64,000 nucleotides of DNA from an uncultured Bacilli bacterium. Lineage in GTDB: Bacteria > Bacillota_I > Bacilli_A > RFN20 > CAG-826. The notes under the pieces were generated by a model. That model saw nothing but the letters and a program-made list of their open reading frames with translations. It did not search any database and was not told the DNA's origin. Numbering within the stretch: the first letter of the stretch is position 1; each line of letters begins with the position of its first letter. Both the position numbers and the translations under genes were made by a program. Location: the NCBI GenBank assembly GCA_905236715.1, contig CAJOMQ010000008.1, positions 21,313 through 85,312 of the forward strand, written 5' to 3'. Shown in pieces: positions 50,214 to 59,367 of the stretch.

Positions 50214-53200
50214 TTACAAATTAACCGTGACAAAGCCAGGGGCCACTGTTTTTGTGACAACGTTGCCATTGACAACAAAGTTAACTTGTTTTGCCACCTG
50301 AGAATAGTTGACAACCATTGCCGTATAGGTATTTCCTTTTAGGAAAACGCTACCAGCAACTTGTGAATCAACTTGCATATATGCTTTATCTGTTTTATGA
50401 CCAACAGCGTTAAGCGCATTAATCATCCAATAAGAACCTAATAATTCATTTGGATAATCATCCGCTAAGATTTTTGCCGCATCAAAATGCGAAAGGGCAG
50501 TGGCTGGGTCATAAAGAGATTGAATAGCCCAAAAGTTCGAGAACCAAGTGTTTGGTTCGCCACCATTCATGGTTAAGAATGATTCATATATTTTTCGTAA
50601 AGTATTTATTTCTTGTTCGCCAACAGCGTAACCAGTGAGATATTCACCAGTCGGCAACCATTGAATGCCATAGATGAATTCACTATCAGGACCAAACCAA
50701 GTTTGATATTCGTTTTTGGCGCCCCAAACCATGGCTAAACAATGAGCATCTGTATAAACGGTCAAATCTTTGGTCCAGTTTGTTTCATCATAATCAAACC
50801 AATATTGTTTAACAGAATATAATTCGGTGACGTAGCCATAAATAGCAGCATCCATCATCGCATCATTGTTAGTGGCTAAAGCAAATAAATACATAGCGGC
50901 CCATGAATTGAGTGCCTCACCAGCGGATTCTTGGTTATTGCCATCACCAGCATCACACATGCCATCACTCCAAGAATGTCCAGAATAAGTATCAAAACAT
51001 CTTAAGTAAGGGAAGGAAGCATCATTGCGATTATAATTGGCATAATCTTTTACCAATAATGTGATGATGTCTTTATAAGAAGTGAGGAAATCTTGATCAT
51101 ATAAGGCCAAGATAGCGCTGGCCATGACAAGATAAGCGTGGGTAAAATGATGGTCAGTCAATCTCGTCGCAGTACCAAAATCATCGTTAGAATAATACAT
51201 CGAATTCCAGATATTGTTGTAATAGAGGTATCGATCATCGTCTTCACCTTCATACTTATACCAATCTTCTAAAATGTATTTCAAACGAGAAATAATTGTC
51301 GCACTAGCGTCATTTAAACCTAATTGTTTAGCAATGAGCAAACCTTGTCCTAAAGGATATAAGGCTTTGCCGTTCCAATATGGACCAGGGTTATCTAAGA
51401 AATCATCTTCATCCACATCTTTGTCATAAACACCATCATAGGTAGTATTAGCTAATAAACTATTTAAATAGTTAGTTGTGGTAGCGACATCAACACCATC
51501 GAAAGCGGAAAATCCCGGCAATAAGCCATAGAAATTTAATTTTGTTCTAAAGATATTACCAAAATAATAACGTAAATTGCCACGCATTGATTTGATGTAA
51601 TAGCTAGAGACATTGGCATCGGTATTTTTATATTGATGTGGATATAAAACGTTAACACCAGTACATTCTTTATTGTCTAAATGATGAATATTGCTAATAA
51701 AGGTCGAAATAACTTCGTTTGTTGCATGGTCCACTTTATAGGTCGTATGACCATGTTCATTAATCGCAAAGGAATGATTATTCAAGTCATTAACACGTTC
51801 TTTAATGCCAGCAAAGGAATTACCCGCTCCTAAAGGAGCTATGGTCAAATAATTACCTTGCGATGGCGCCACTAATAATTTATCTAAAGCATTAGCGTTA
51901 TTCGCGACATAATGACTTGGAGTAAAGACCGTATTCGGTGCTGCATTAATTAAGAAATAGTAATTAGAGAATGTGGGGGAACCAATGCTAAATCCATTCA
52001 TCGTATAACCACTGTGTTTGTGATATAGTTCAACCACGATTGCGCCATTAGAAATATTTCTAGTGCCAGAAATTTGGGTGCCATCAGTCGCGTAGAAACG
52101 ATATTCACCCATGCCAGGTTCCGGCATGACAATATCCATATTTCTTTGACCGTATGTTTCAATGCTCACAAATGGTGAACCTTGCGAAACTGTCACTACT
52201 TCTTGGTCAATTGTGGAATCATTTTCTCTTAAAGAGAATTTCACGGAATAATCATCATAAGATAAAACATAAGGATTTAAAGTTTGACTTGCGGGATAAT
52301 CAGAGGGTTTCACAATTAAGTCCGCAAAAGAATTGGGGTGCATTGAGAAAGTGAAATCATTTTCCCCGGTGACAGTATCCTTATTGATGTTATAAGTTTC
52401 GGTAAAACCGGTACCAATATTGGAAATTACAATACCTGATTTTGTCGGTCCTTCATTTTCATAACTACCAGAAAGTTTGACTTTATACTGGTTGACATAT
52501 AAAGCCATTTGATTGGGAGCGGAAAAGAAACCAGAAAACCAAGAATTAGTTTTTGCTGGTCCATTAAAGGCAATGCTCTGTGGATCTTTTGGATGATGAA
52601 TATTTTCATCGCCATTAATCTTATAGGAACCATCACCCGCAGTGATAGAATCACCGCTTTGTTCTACTAATTCGCGGGTAAAAGTCGGGTTAAGAGTGGA
52701 AATAACAGTGACTTTTCTATTTTTTGTTTGTGTCACACCACCATATTGGACTTTATAGGTTAAGGTATAAACGCCTTCTTGCGAATTATCAACTGTACCA
52801 AAACATTCGATGCGGTTTGATAAATCAACACCAGTATCGCTATAGGCGGTGACATCTTTAAAGGCATCGAAATAACCACCTTTATAACATTGTGTGTCAC
52901 TGGCATTCAAGGTAATAGAAGAGGCATTTTCCGTTTCCTCGATAGCAATCGGGGTGTTACCACCTGTGGCGGTTCCACTATCATCAATGGGGTCTGGGGT
53001 CACACTGCCACCTTGGCTACCACCGCCTTGGCTTCCACCGCCGCCTTGGCTGCCACCGCCTGAGCCATTATAGGTTCCGGTAGCATATAAAGTATTATCG
53101 GAATCATACCAATCAAATTTATAAGTTGATAAGTTGATATTGGCGACACGCACTTGGAAATTATTATTCAATCTTAAAGCCGCGGCATTGTTAATCCAGT

Positions 53201-53978
53201 TCTCGGATGGAGGTTCATCATTGACTGTCATTCTGCTATAGGTATGACCAGCAATTTCAAAGGGATCAATATCAAAATAAACGCTGAGATAATAATCGTT
53301 ATAACCTTCTAATTTTGTAATAGTAATGTGGGTGACACCATCGGGGTCAACGTTACCGCCACCGCCTTGGCTGCCACCGCCGCCTTCGCTGCCACCACCT
53401 TCACTGCCACCGCCTGAGCTAGTATACGTTCCAGTAGCATATAAGAAGTTATTGGAATCATACCAATCAAATTTATAGGTGGCTAAATTAATATTAGCGA
53501 CACGCACTTGGAAATTATTATTCAATCGCAAAGCTGGGGCATAGTTAATCCAGTTCTCGGATGGAGGTTCATCATTGACTGTCATCCTTGTATAGGTATG
53601 ACCAGCAATTTCAAAGGGGTCAATATCAAAATAAACGCTGAGATAATAATCGTTATAACCTTCTAATTTTGTGATAGTAATTTGCGTAACACCGTCGGGG
53701 TCAACGTTACCACTGCTAGAAGATTCTTCACTACTGCTACTACTTTCACTCGAGGAACTGCTTTCACTCGAACTAGTGGATTCACTAGAAGAAGTTTCGC
53801 TAGATGTGCTACCTTGGCTAGAAGATGTGCCGCCGCTAGAAGAATTATCACTACTTTCGCTTGTATCACTAGAATTATCAGTGGGTGAAAGAGGGACAAA
53901 TTTGCTTTCGCCTGTATTCGTGCATGAAGAAAGCAACAAAGCAGCAAGACAAATGGGAACAAAAAATTTTTTGGCCAT
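50214..53978 (-). CDS. GH81 endo-beta-1,3-glucanase lipoprotein with duplicated N-terminal modules
   Basis: LLLSSC lipobox; LTDHHFTHAYLVMASAILALYD, FPYLRCFDTYSGHSWSDGMCDAGDGNNQESAGEALNSWAAMYLFAL; two ~85-aa near-identical modules joined by GGGS linkers. Confidence 0.88.
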   Translation of the reverse strand: MAKKFFVPICLAALLLSSCTNTGESKFVPLSPTDNSSDTSESSDNSSSGGTSSSQGSTSSETSSSESTSSSESSSSSESSSSSEESSSSGNVDPDGVTQITITKLEGYNDYYLSVYFDIDPFEIAGHTYTRMTVNDEPPSENWINYAPALRLNNNFQVRVANINLATYKFDWYDSNNFLYATGTYTSSGGGSEGGGSEGGGGSQGGGGNVDPDGVTHITITKLEGYNDYYLSVYFDIDPFEIAGHTYSRMTVNDEPPSENWINNAAALRLNNNFQVRVANINLSTYKFDWYDSDNTLYATGTYNGSGGGSQGGGGSQGGGSQGGSVTPDPIDDSGTATGGNTPIAIEETENASSITLNASDTQCYKGGYFDAFKDVTAYSDTGVDLSNRIECFGTVDNSQEGVYTLTYKVQYGGVTQTKNRKVTVISTLNPTFTRELVEQSGDSITAGDGSYKINGDENIHHPKDPQSIAFNGPAKTNSWFSGFFSAPNQMALYVNQYKVKLSGSYENEGPTKSGIVISNIGTGFTETYNINKDTVTGENDFTFSMHPNSFADLIVKPSDYPASQTLNPYVLSYDDYSVKFSLRENDSTIDQEVVTVSQGSPFVSIETYGQRNMDIVMPEPGMGEYRFYATDGTQISGTRNISNGAIVVELYHKHSGYTMNGFSIGSPTFSNYYFLINAAPNTVFTPSHYVANNANALDKLLVAPSQGNYLTIAPLGAGNSFAGIKERVNDLNNHSFAINEHGHTTYKVDHATNEVISTFISNIHHLDNKECTGVNVLYPHQYKNTDANVSSYYIKSMRGNLRYYFGNIFRTKLNFYGLLPGFSAFDGVDVATTTNYLNSLLANTTYDGVYDKDVDEDDFLDNPGPYWNGKALYPLGQGLLIAKQLGLNDASATIISRLKYILEDWYKYEGEDDDRYLYYNNIWNSMYYSNDDFGTATRLTDHHFTHAYLVMASAILALYDQDFLTSYKDIITLLVKDYANYNRNDASFPYLRCFDTYSGHSWSDGMCDAGDGNNQESAGEALNSWAAMYLFALATNNDAMMDAAIYGYVTELYSVKQYWFDYDETNWTKDLTVYTDAHCLAMVWGAKNEYQTWFGPDSEFIYGIQWLPTGEYLTGYAVGEQEINTLRKIYESFLTMNGGEPNTWFSNFWAIQSLYDPATALSHFDAAKILADDYPNELLGSYWMINALNAVGHKTDKAYMQVDSQVAGSVFLKGNTYTAMVVNYSQVAKQVNFVVNGNVVTKTVAPGFVTVNL
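53063..53710 (-). repeat. Tandem duplication (~300 bp x 2, ~354-bp pitch) encoding the GH81 N-terminal modules
   Basis: Near-identical blocks at about 53063-53357 and 53417-53710, separated by Gly/Ser linker codons. Confidence 0.85.
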
Positions 53979-54002
53979 AAATAAAACTCCTTTTATGAGT
54001 TA

Positions 54003-54020
54003 TGGGAAATCGTTTTCTTA
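54003..54020. promoter_or_regulatory. LacI-family operator 3
   Basis: TGGGAAATCGTTTTCTTA upstream of the GH81 gene. Confidence 0.7.
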
Positions 54021-54086
54021 ACTTATTATTGTCACAATGCCAGACATAAATCAATAATTATCATTTTTTTTGACGAATAAAAATTT

Positions 54087-55400
54087 CTATTTAATTTGCA
54101 AGGTGGAAACACTTTTCCCCTTCAAGATTCTCACTTCATCGCACAAAGAGAAATAGTGATCATTTTCATCAGAATTGTATATCACCAAAACCAAAGATTG
54201 ATCAAGATTTTCATAGGCCACTACTTCTATTTTATTATTGGAAGAAGAGGTATATATGCGCGTTGCGCCAATATCGATAAATTTAGAGAAATGTCCAATG
54301 GCGTAATATGAGTGATTATATTTCATCTCTCCCCTGGGTGATATCATAATTGGGGCTTCACAATAATTACCAGCGTGATTAGGTCCCCCTTTATCATCTA
54401 AAGAGAGATTCCAATCAATATAGCCCTGGCAATAATGATTTAAATCATTGATGATTTGATGAATATACATTTCCGCATGAGAAAAATCACCAAGAGAAGC
54501 TAAACCCTTTTTGTCGATTAACAATTCGGCACAACCTTCACTCATGATAAGGGAAAGAGATGGATATTTGTCGTGAATATAATCTAACTGTTCAAAATCC
54601 GATTTAGAATACCAGTGGTAGCAGAGATAGTTCACATCTTCCACTTTTAAATCGGTGGCAAATGTTTCATCAATTCTTTCTTTTAAGACATCGCGATTAT
54701 GATCCCAAATACCTATAGATAAATCATTAACGTGATTGTTTTTTATTTCTTTAATTAAATATGAAGAGAGGAAATATGCTTCTTCCTTACCACTATAAAT
54801 GCAAGAATCCCATGTTTGAGTGGCCAAAGGTTCGTTTTGCAAATTTATCACATTAATATAAACACCTTTTTCGCGAAGCATTTGTATAGCTTTCAGTAAA
54901 CTTTTCGCATATAAATCATAATATTTAGGTAATAATTTTCCCCCGTTATTCATCTGTTGGTTATCTTTCATAAATGCCGGTGGGGACCACGGAGAAGCAA
55001 AGATTGATAAATCATTTTGTTTTTCTTTAATTTTGTGAATAAAAGCAATTCTATCTTTATCACAATCAACTGATAGATGATTGATATCTTCATCAGATAA
55101 ATAATGGTAATTGTGCGTCGAAAAATCACAAGAACCTAATGGGTATCGAAGTAGATGATAATTTAATCCTTGTGGGGAAAAATATGCGTTGAGATATTCT
55201 TCTTTTTTATCATCAGAAAGATAATTAAATGAAATTGTGGCAGAATCTGTAACCGCGCCGCCAAAACCAAGGTGTTTTTGATACCTTTTTTGGCGATCAA
55301 AAATAATTTCCACATCCGCATGTTGATCATTAATGGGTGGGGTTTCTTGCCAATGGTATTGCGCGGTGGTAACAATTTGTTTAATATTCATGTTCTTCAT
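54087..55400 (-). CDS. GH30 family glycosidase (likely beta-1,6-glucanase)
   Basis: HLGFGGAVTDSATISFNYL; LRYPLGSCDFS; IFASPWSPPAFMKDN; VINLQNEPLATQTWDSC; SLIMSEGCAEL. Confidence 0.88.
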   Translation of the reverse strand: MKNMNIKQIVTTAQYHWQETPPINDQHADVEIIFDRQKRYQKHLGFGGAVTDSATISFNYLSDDKKEEYLNAYFSPQGLNYHLLRYPLGSCDFSTHNYHYLSDEDINHLSVDCDKDRIAFIHKIKEKQNDLSIFASPWSPPAFMKDNQQMNNGGKLLPKYYDLYAKSLLKAIQMLREKGVYINVINLQNEPLATQTWDSCIYSGKEEAYFLSSYLIKEIKNNHVNDLSIGIWDHNRDVLKERIDETFATDLKVEDVNYLCYHWYSKSDFEQLDYIHDKYPSLSLIMSEGCAELLIDKKGLASLGDFSHAEMYIHQIINDLNHYCQGYIDWNLSLDDKGGPNHAGNYCEAPIMISPRGEMKYNHSYYAIGHFSKFIDIGATRIYTSSSNNKIEVVAYENLDQSLVLVIYNSDENDHYFSLCDEVRILKGKSVSTLQIK

Positions 55401-55420
55401 TTACCAATAATTGAATTTAA

Positions 55421-55795
55421 TTATTTATTTATTTCATTAAAGGCTTCGTTGACGATTTGTTGTAATTCTTCCACACCAATATCTAATTTCTTGGCTTCTT
55501 GTAAAGTGGCTTTAATATATAATTCTTTGAAAACTTTTTTTCTTTCCGCGATTAATTTATCTTTGGCACCTTTTTTGACAAACATACCAATGCCACGCTT
55601 TTTATATACCAAGCCTTCATCAACTAGGAAACCAATAGCCTTGTTGATCGTGGCGATATTGATATTAAATTCTTTGGACAAATAAGTCGTTGATGGAATT
55701 TGACTTTCCTCTTTTAATCTTCCATCTAAGATCGCATCTTTCATTCCTTCTTCGATGCGGATGTAAATCGGTAATTTTTCATTTAAATTAGACAT
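55421..55795 (-). CDS. GntR-family regulator (YtrA type)
   Basis: PIYIRIEEGMKDAILDGRLKEESQIPSTTYLSKEFNINIATINKAIGFLVDEGLVYKKRGIGMFV. Confidence 0.88.
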   Translation of the reverse strand: MSNLNEKLPIYIRIEEGMKDAILDGRLKEESQIPSTTYLSKEFNINIATINKAIGFLVDEGLVYKKRGIGMFVKKGAKDKLIAERKKVFKELYIKATLQEAKKLDIGVEELQQIVNEAFNEINK

Positions 55796-55809
55796 AATAT
55801 CTCCCTTTC

Positions 55810-56952
55810 TTATGCACTGAATTTTTCCTGTAATTGATCTATTTGTGTATTGGCTAAACCAATATTTTCTAAATACGCTCGCGCTTTAGAATAATATCCT
55901 GCGGTTAATAAATTGGTATTTTCATCAAAGGAGAAGACATAACGAATCATTTCATCAATATGCATTTCTTTGATGATGTTATATTTATCAGAACCTGGAG
56001 CGATTTTGTAATAGTTTTTATAAGTGATGAAATAATCATCAATTAATTCATCATAGGTCGCACCACATAAAGCTTCGATAACCATACACACATATCCGGT
56101 ACGATCTTTTCCTTCTAAGCAGTGGATATAATATGGACCATCATTATCTAAGATAGCCAGGAACATATTTTTCATCTTCATCGAGAAATCATCCGCTTTA
56201 TAGGCGGCCGCCATACCTAAGAATATGGCCTCGTCATTATTGATTAATTCTTGCATATAATCGCCAATAACATATTTTTCTTGGACATAGATATTTTCTA
56301 ATTTATCCGCTAAATCGATATCATAGGCAATATTATTCTTGGCTAATAAATTATCGACAATCGCCGCTCTTTTGCGGGAATTATCAATTGGAGAAGCTCC
56401 ACGATAGAGAATGCCACTTTTAATATTACCGACTGTCACTTCACGGAAATTAGCGAATTCTTCATCACTTTCATATTCATTACGGTCATCACTATAAGAA
56501 ATCGATAATGTTTCTTCCACTTGTAAATATTTTTGTGGCTCATTAACCACAATGGTTACTTTGGTATTTTCATTGAAATTATTTTCCGCGTAGATATCTT
56601 GACCATAATTAATACAGAATTTGATATAGTCATAACCTTTATATCCCACTAATAATTCTTGTCCAGCCGGAACATAATAACCACTATAATAGCCAATATC
56701 ATCATAGGTCACAGTTTTACCATCGGTGACAAAGGTGAAATTCACACTATCACCGAAAGCAAAGCCTCGATTATTAAAGTCAGCAATAGAAATATCAATA
56801 TAAGCACCACCAAATTCATCATCATGATGGATAGACCAATCACTTAGGATGTGTGTATCATCTTCCTTAGATGGATTTTGAGTGCTATTACAGCCCACTA
56901 GAGCGGCAAAAGATAAACAAGCAGTTATTACTAATAAACTTTTATTTTTCAT
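55810..56952 (-). CDS. Tyrosine-phosphatase (Y_phosphatase3-like) lipoprotein
   Basis: Likely start MKNKSLLVITACLSFAALVGC; ILYRGASPIDNSRKR; YIHCLEGKDRTGYVCMVIEALCGATYDELIDDY. Confidence 0.85.
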   Translation of the reverse strand: MKNKSLLVITACLSFAALVGCNSTQNPSKEDDTHILSDWSIHHDDEFGGAYIDISIADFNNRGFAFGDSVNFTFVTDGKTVTYDDIGYYSGYYVPAGQELLVGYKGYDYIKFCINYGQDIYAENNFNENTKVTIVVNEPQKYLQVEETLSISYSDDRNEYESDEEFANFREVTVGNIKSGILYRGASPIDNSRKRAAIVDNLLAKNNIAYDIDLADKLENIYVQEKYVIGDYMQELINNDEAIFLGMAAAYKADDFSMKMKNMFLAILDNDGPYYIHCLEGKDRTGYVCMVIEALCGATYDELIDDYFITYKNYYKIAPGSDKYNIIKEMHIDEMIRYVFSFDENTNLLTAGYYSKARAYLENIGLANTQIDQLQEKFSA

Positions 56953-57175
56953 CTTTATTCCCTCCCAATTTATCATTTTGTCTTTTGTAAGTAGAGAAGA
57001 TAACAACTCATCTATCTCTTACTTACATAACTAATTAACCACATATCTTACTTTAAGTCAAGTTTTATCACTTTTATTTTTAAATAAATAATAGGTTGCC
57101 ATCTCTTGCTTGAAATGGAAAAGATCTTCAATACGGATTGAATTTTATATTTATTTAGTCTGTCTTTATTTAGTG

Positions 57176-57208
57176 GTTTGCACCAAAATTTGCACCAAAA
57201 TGCACCAA
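57176..57208. repeat. 33-bp direct repeat, left copy
   Basis: GTTTGCACCAAAATTTGCACCAAAATGCACCAA, abutting the stop codon of the AlbA_2 gene. Confidence 0.95.
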
Positions 57209-58633
57209 TTATTTTAAGTGGTATTTTTTATTTATTTCCACCGCACAATCTTCGCTGATTAACTTTGATAATTGATGGGTGACAGAGTTCACAACTCTAT
57301 CATATCCCAAGTAACGGCAAAGTTCGGTTTTTGTCATTGGCGATAAAATTAAAGCATCAATGATTTTTTCTCTAAGAGATAATTTCTCTTCATTAAAATA
57401 TTCATTAATGGGAATAATTACAGTTACATAATCTCTTTCTTTATTTGTGTCAATAACAGGTAAAGGTGAGCCATTATCTAAACTCTTTCTGACAATAGTT
57501 GGATACCCGGTGTTTTTAGCCTCAACGATATGAAGCTCTTTTAAAAATTCCGCGATACGGCGATATTGATATCTTTTTGATCTGGGTTTTAATTCCTTAA
57601 TAGATACGTCACTGATGGTTCTATCAAAGCCAGGAATACTTGTTACTTCGATACGATTCGGTTCTACCCTCACACTCACTGGTTCATTCATTTGATATGA
57701 TTTATGAAGAATCGCATTAGCAATCACTTCTTCTAGCACTTCAAAAGAATAATTATAGAAAACCTTAGATTTATATTCACCTTCCACCTTCACAGTCTTT
57801 TTAGCGATAACTTTATTTTTAATATAATCCATGCAATCTGAATATTGCTTAAATAAAGCGGAATCAAAAGTCTTTTCAATAATTTCATTACCGGAATCAT
57901 CATTAATTATCGTTAAATCAATATATGAATATGGTATAAAATCACTGGGCTTATTCGTAAACATCAATAAAGCGATATTTTTGGGGTGATAATCCTCTTT
58001 TGGCCCCCCAATTACTTTTAAATCTAATAGAACATCTTCGAATGGTCTTTCATTAAAACCATTGAGAAGAGAAGATTTTGATAATTTTAAATATTCTTCA
58101 ACGATTTGCTTATTAATAACATCGATACCGAAATGATAATTAACACGATCGTCAAAGGGCTCAAAAGTTCCGATATTTTGCAGTTCGATTTCTTCATCGC
58201 GTGAAGCCACAAGAGTTAACGAACCTTTTCTTATGTATGTCAAATATTTCGTTGCTTTCTTTTCTGCATAAACATTTTCATAACATTTGTATGGTCGATT
58301 ACTGCCAGTGGGACACCATAAAACAATTATTTTTTTATTCTCATATGTCAACAAATCAATAACAGGAATATAAGAAGGTTCTAAGCATTTCTTACAATAT
58401 CTAATGATTTCTTTTTGAATAGCATCAAATTGATCAATATCCACTCCGACGACATCTCTTTTATCGTTAATGCCAATAATGATATAACCACCATAGAAGT
58501 TATCAATATCATTAGCAAAAGCACAAATCGAGTGTAATATTGTTTCCGGACTCCATCCTTCTTTCAATTCCACTCTGACACTTTCAACAATGTTGCCATC
58601 GAGAATAGTTTTTATATTTGTGGGTATTGCCAT
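57209..58633 (-). CDS. AlbA_2 (Schlafen-like) DNA-binding / ATP-binding-domain protein, putative transcriptional regulator
   Basis: VELKEGWSPETILHSICAFANDIDNFYGGYIIIGINDKRDVVGVD; VIANAILHKSYQMNEPVSVRVEPNRIEVTSIPGFDR; C-terminal wHTH. Confidence 0.82.
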   Translation of the reverse strand: MAIPTNIKTILDGNIVESVRVELKEGWSPETILHSICAFANDIDNFYGGYIIIGINDKRDVVGVDIDQFDAIQKEIIRYCKKCLEPSYIPVIDLLTYENKKIIVLWCPTGSNRPYKCYENVYAEKKATKYLTYIRKGSLTLVASRDEEIELQNIGTFEPFDDRVNYHFGIDVINKQIVEEYLKLSKSSLLNGFNERPFEDVLLDLKVIGGPKEDYHPKNIALLMFTNKPSDFIPYSYIDLTIINDDSGNEIIEKTFDSALFKQYSDCMDYIKNKVIAKKTVKVEGEYKSKVFYNYSFEVLEEVIANAILHKSYQMNEPVSVRVEPNRIEVTSIPGFDRTISDVSIKELKPRSKRYQYRRIAEFLKELHIVEAKNTGYPTIVRKSLDNGSPLPVIDTNKERDYVTVIIPINEYFNEEKLSLREKIIDALILSPMTKTELCRYLGYDRVVNSVTHQLSKLISEDCAVEINKKYHLK

Positions 58634-58682
58634 AGACTTGAACCTCCTTTAATTCATATTAATAATAGCAAATAAAAAATCC

Positions 58683-58715
58683 GTTTGCACCAAAATTTGC
58701 ACCAAAATGCACCAA
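58683..58715. repeat. 33-bp direct repeat, right copy
   Basis: Identical to 57176-57208; lies ~50 bp upstream of the AlbA_2 start codon. Confidence 0.95.
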
Positions 58716-58772
58716 AACATTTTGTGCACAAAAAAAGGGGAATGATCCCCTCATTTGCTTGGTATAAATGAT

Positions 58773-59354
58773 TTACTTTGCTTTCCTTGTTGTGCGCACA
58801 TTATAAGTGATCGCAAAAGTGGTTTCCATAATCGTCGGGATGAAAATAGATAAATACATCGCTAGATATGTGAACCATTGTTCGGAAACCGGACCAAGAA
58901 ATTGTGTATTCGCGGTAATCGCGGAATAAATAGAGAAAGTTAAAGCCACTACTAAGGAACATCCTAAAATGATATAAGTGAATTTACGATCATCTTGTCT
59001 TAACAAAAAGGCCACATTTAAAGCGAATAATACCGCTAATAAGGCAATTTGAAAGACGCTTCTTGTTGGTAAAAGAATATTGACCAATATCGCACCTAAA
59101 AAGGGAACAATGGCTGAATAATAAGCTAAGCGACCTTTTTTAAAGCCAATAATGCCATAAACAATGATGGCTAAGATAGAAAGGTTGATAAGAACATATG
59201 AGGTTATCATCCAACCTAAATAATCAACTTTATTAACAATCACAAAGACCAATAAATAGATGGATGTGGCTAAAATGATGATACTCAATATCATCTGCAA
59301 AAATAATGATAAGGCTTGGCCTTTCTTAATTCCTAATTTCTTTTCGGTATCCAT
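58773..59354 (-). CDS. Integral membrane protein
   Basis: 193 aa, about six TM helices. Confidence 0.55.
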   Translation of the reverse strand: MDTEKKLGIKKGQALSLFLQMILSIIILATSIYLLVFVIVNKVDYLGWMITSYVLINLSILAIIVYGIIGFKKGRLAYYSAIVPFLGAILVNILLPTRSVFQIALLAVLFALNVAFLLRQDDRKFTYIILGCSLVVALTFSIYSAITANTQFLGPVSEQWFTYLAMYLSIFIPTIMETTFAITYNVRTTRKAK

Positions 59355-59367
59355 AAAGTCTCCTATT

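Noticed and set aside
53671-54021. Ser/Leu-rich + strand ORFs (53671-54021, 53682-53888) opposite GH81
   Set aside because: Antisense of the Ser-rich linker; composition artefact.
57176-58715. 33-bp direct repeats as a CRISPR array
   Set aside because: Only two copies, 1.5 kb apart, separated by a gene; no spacer series and no cas genes.
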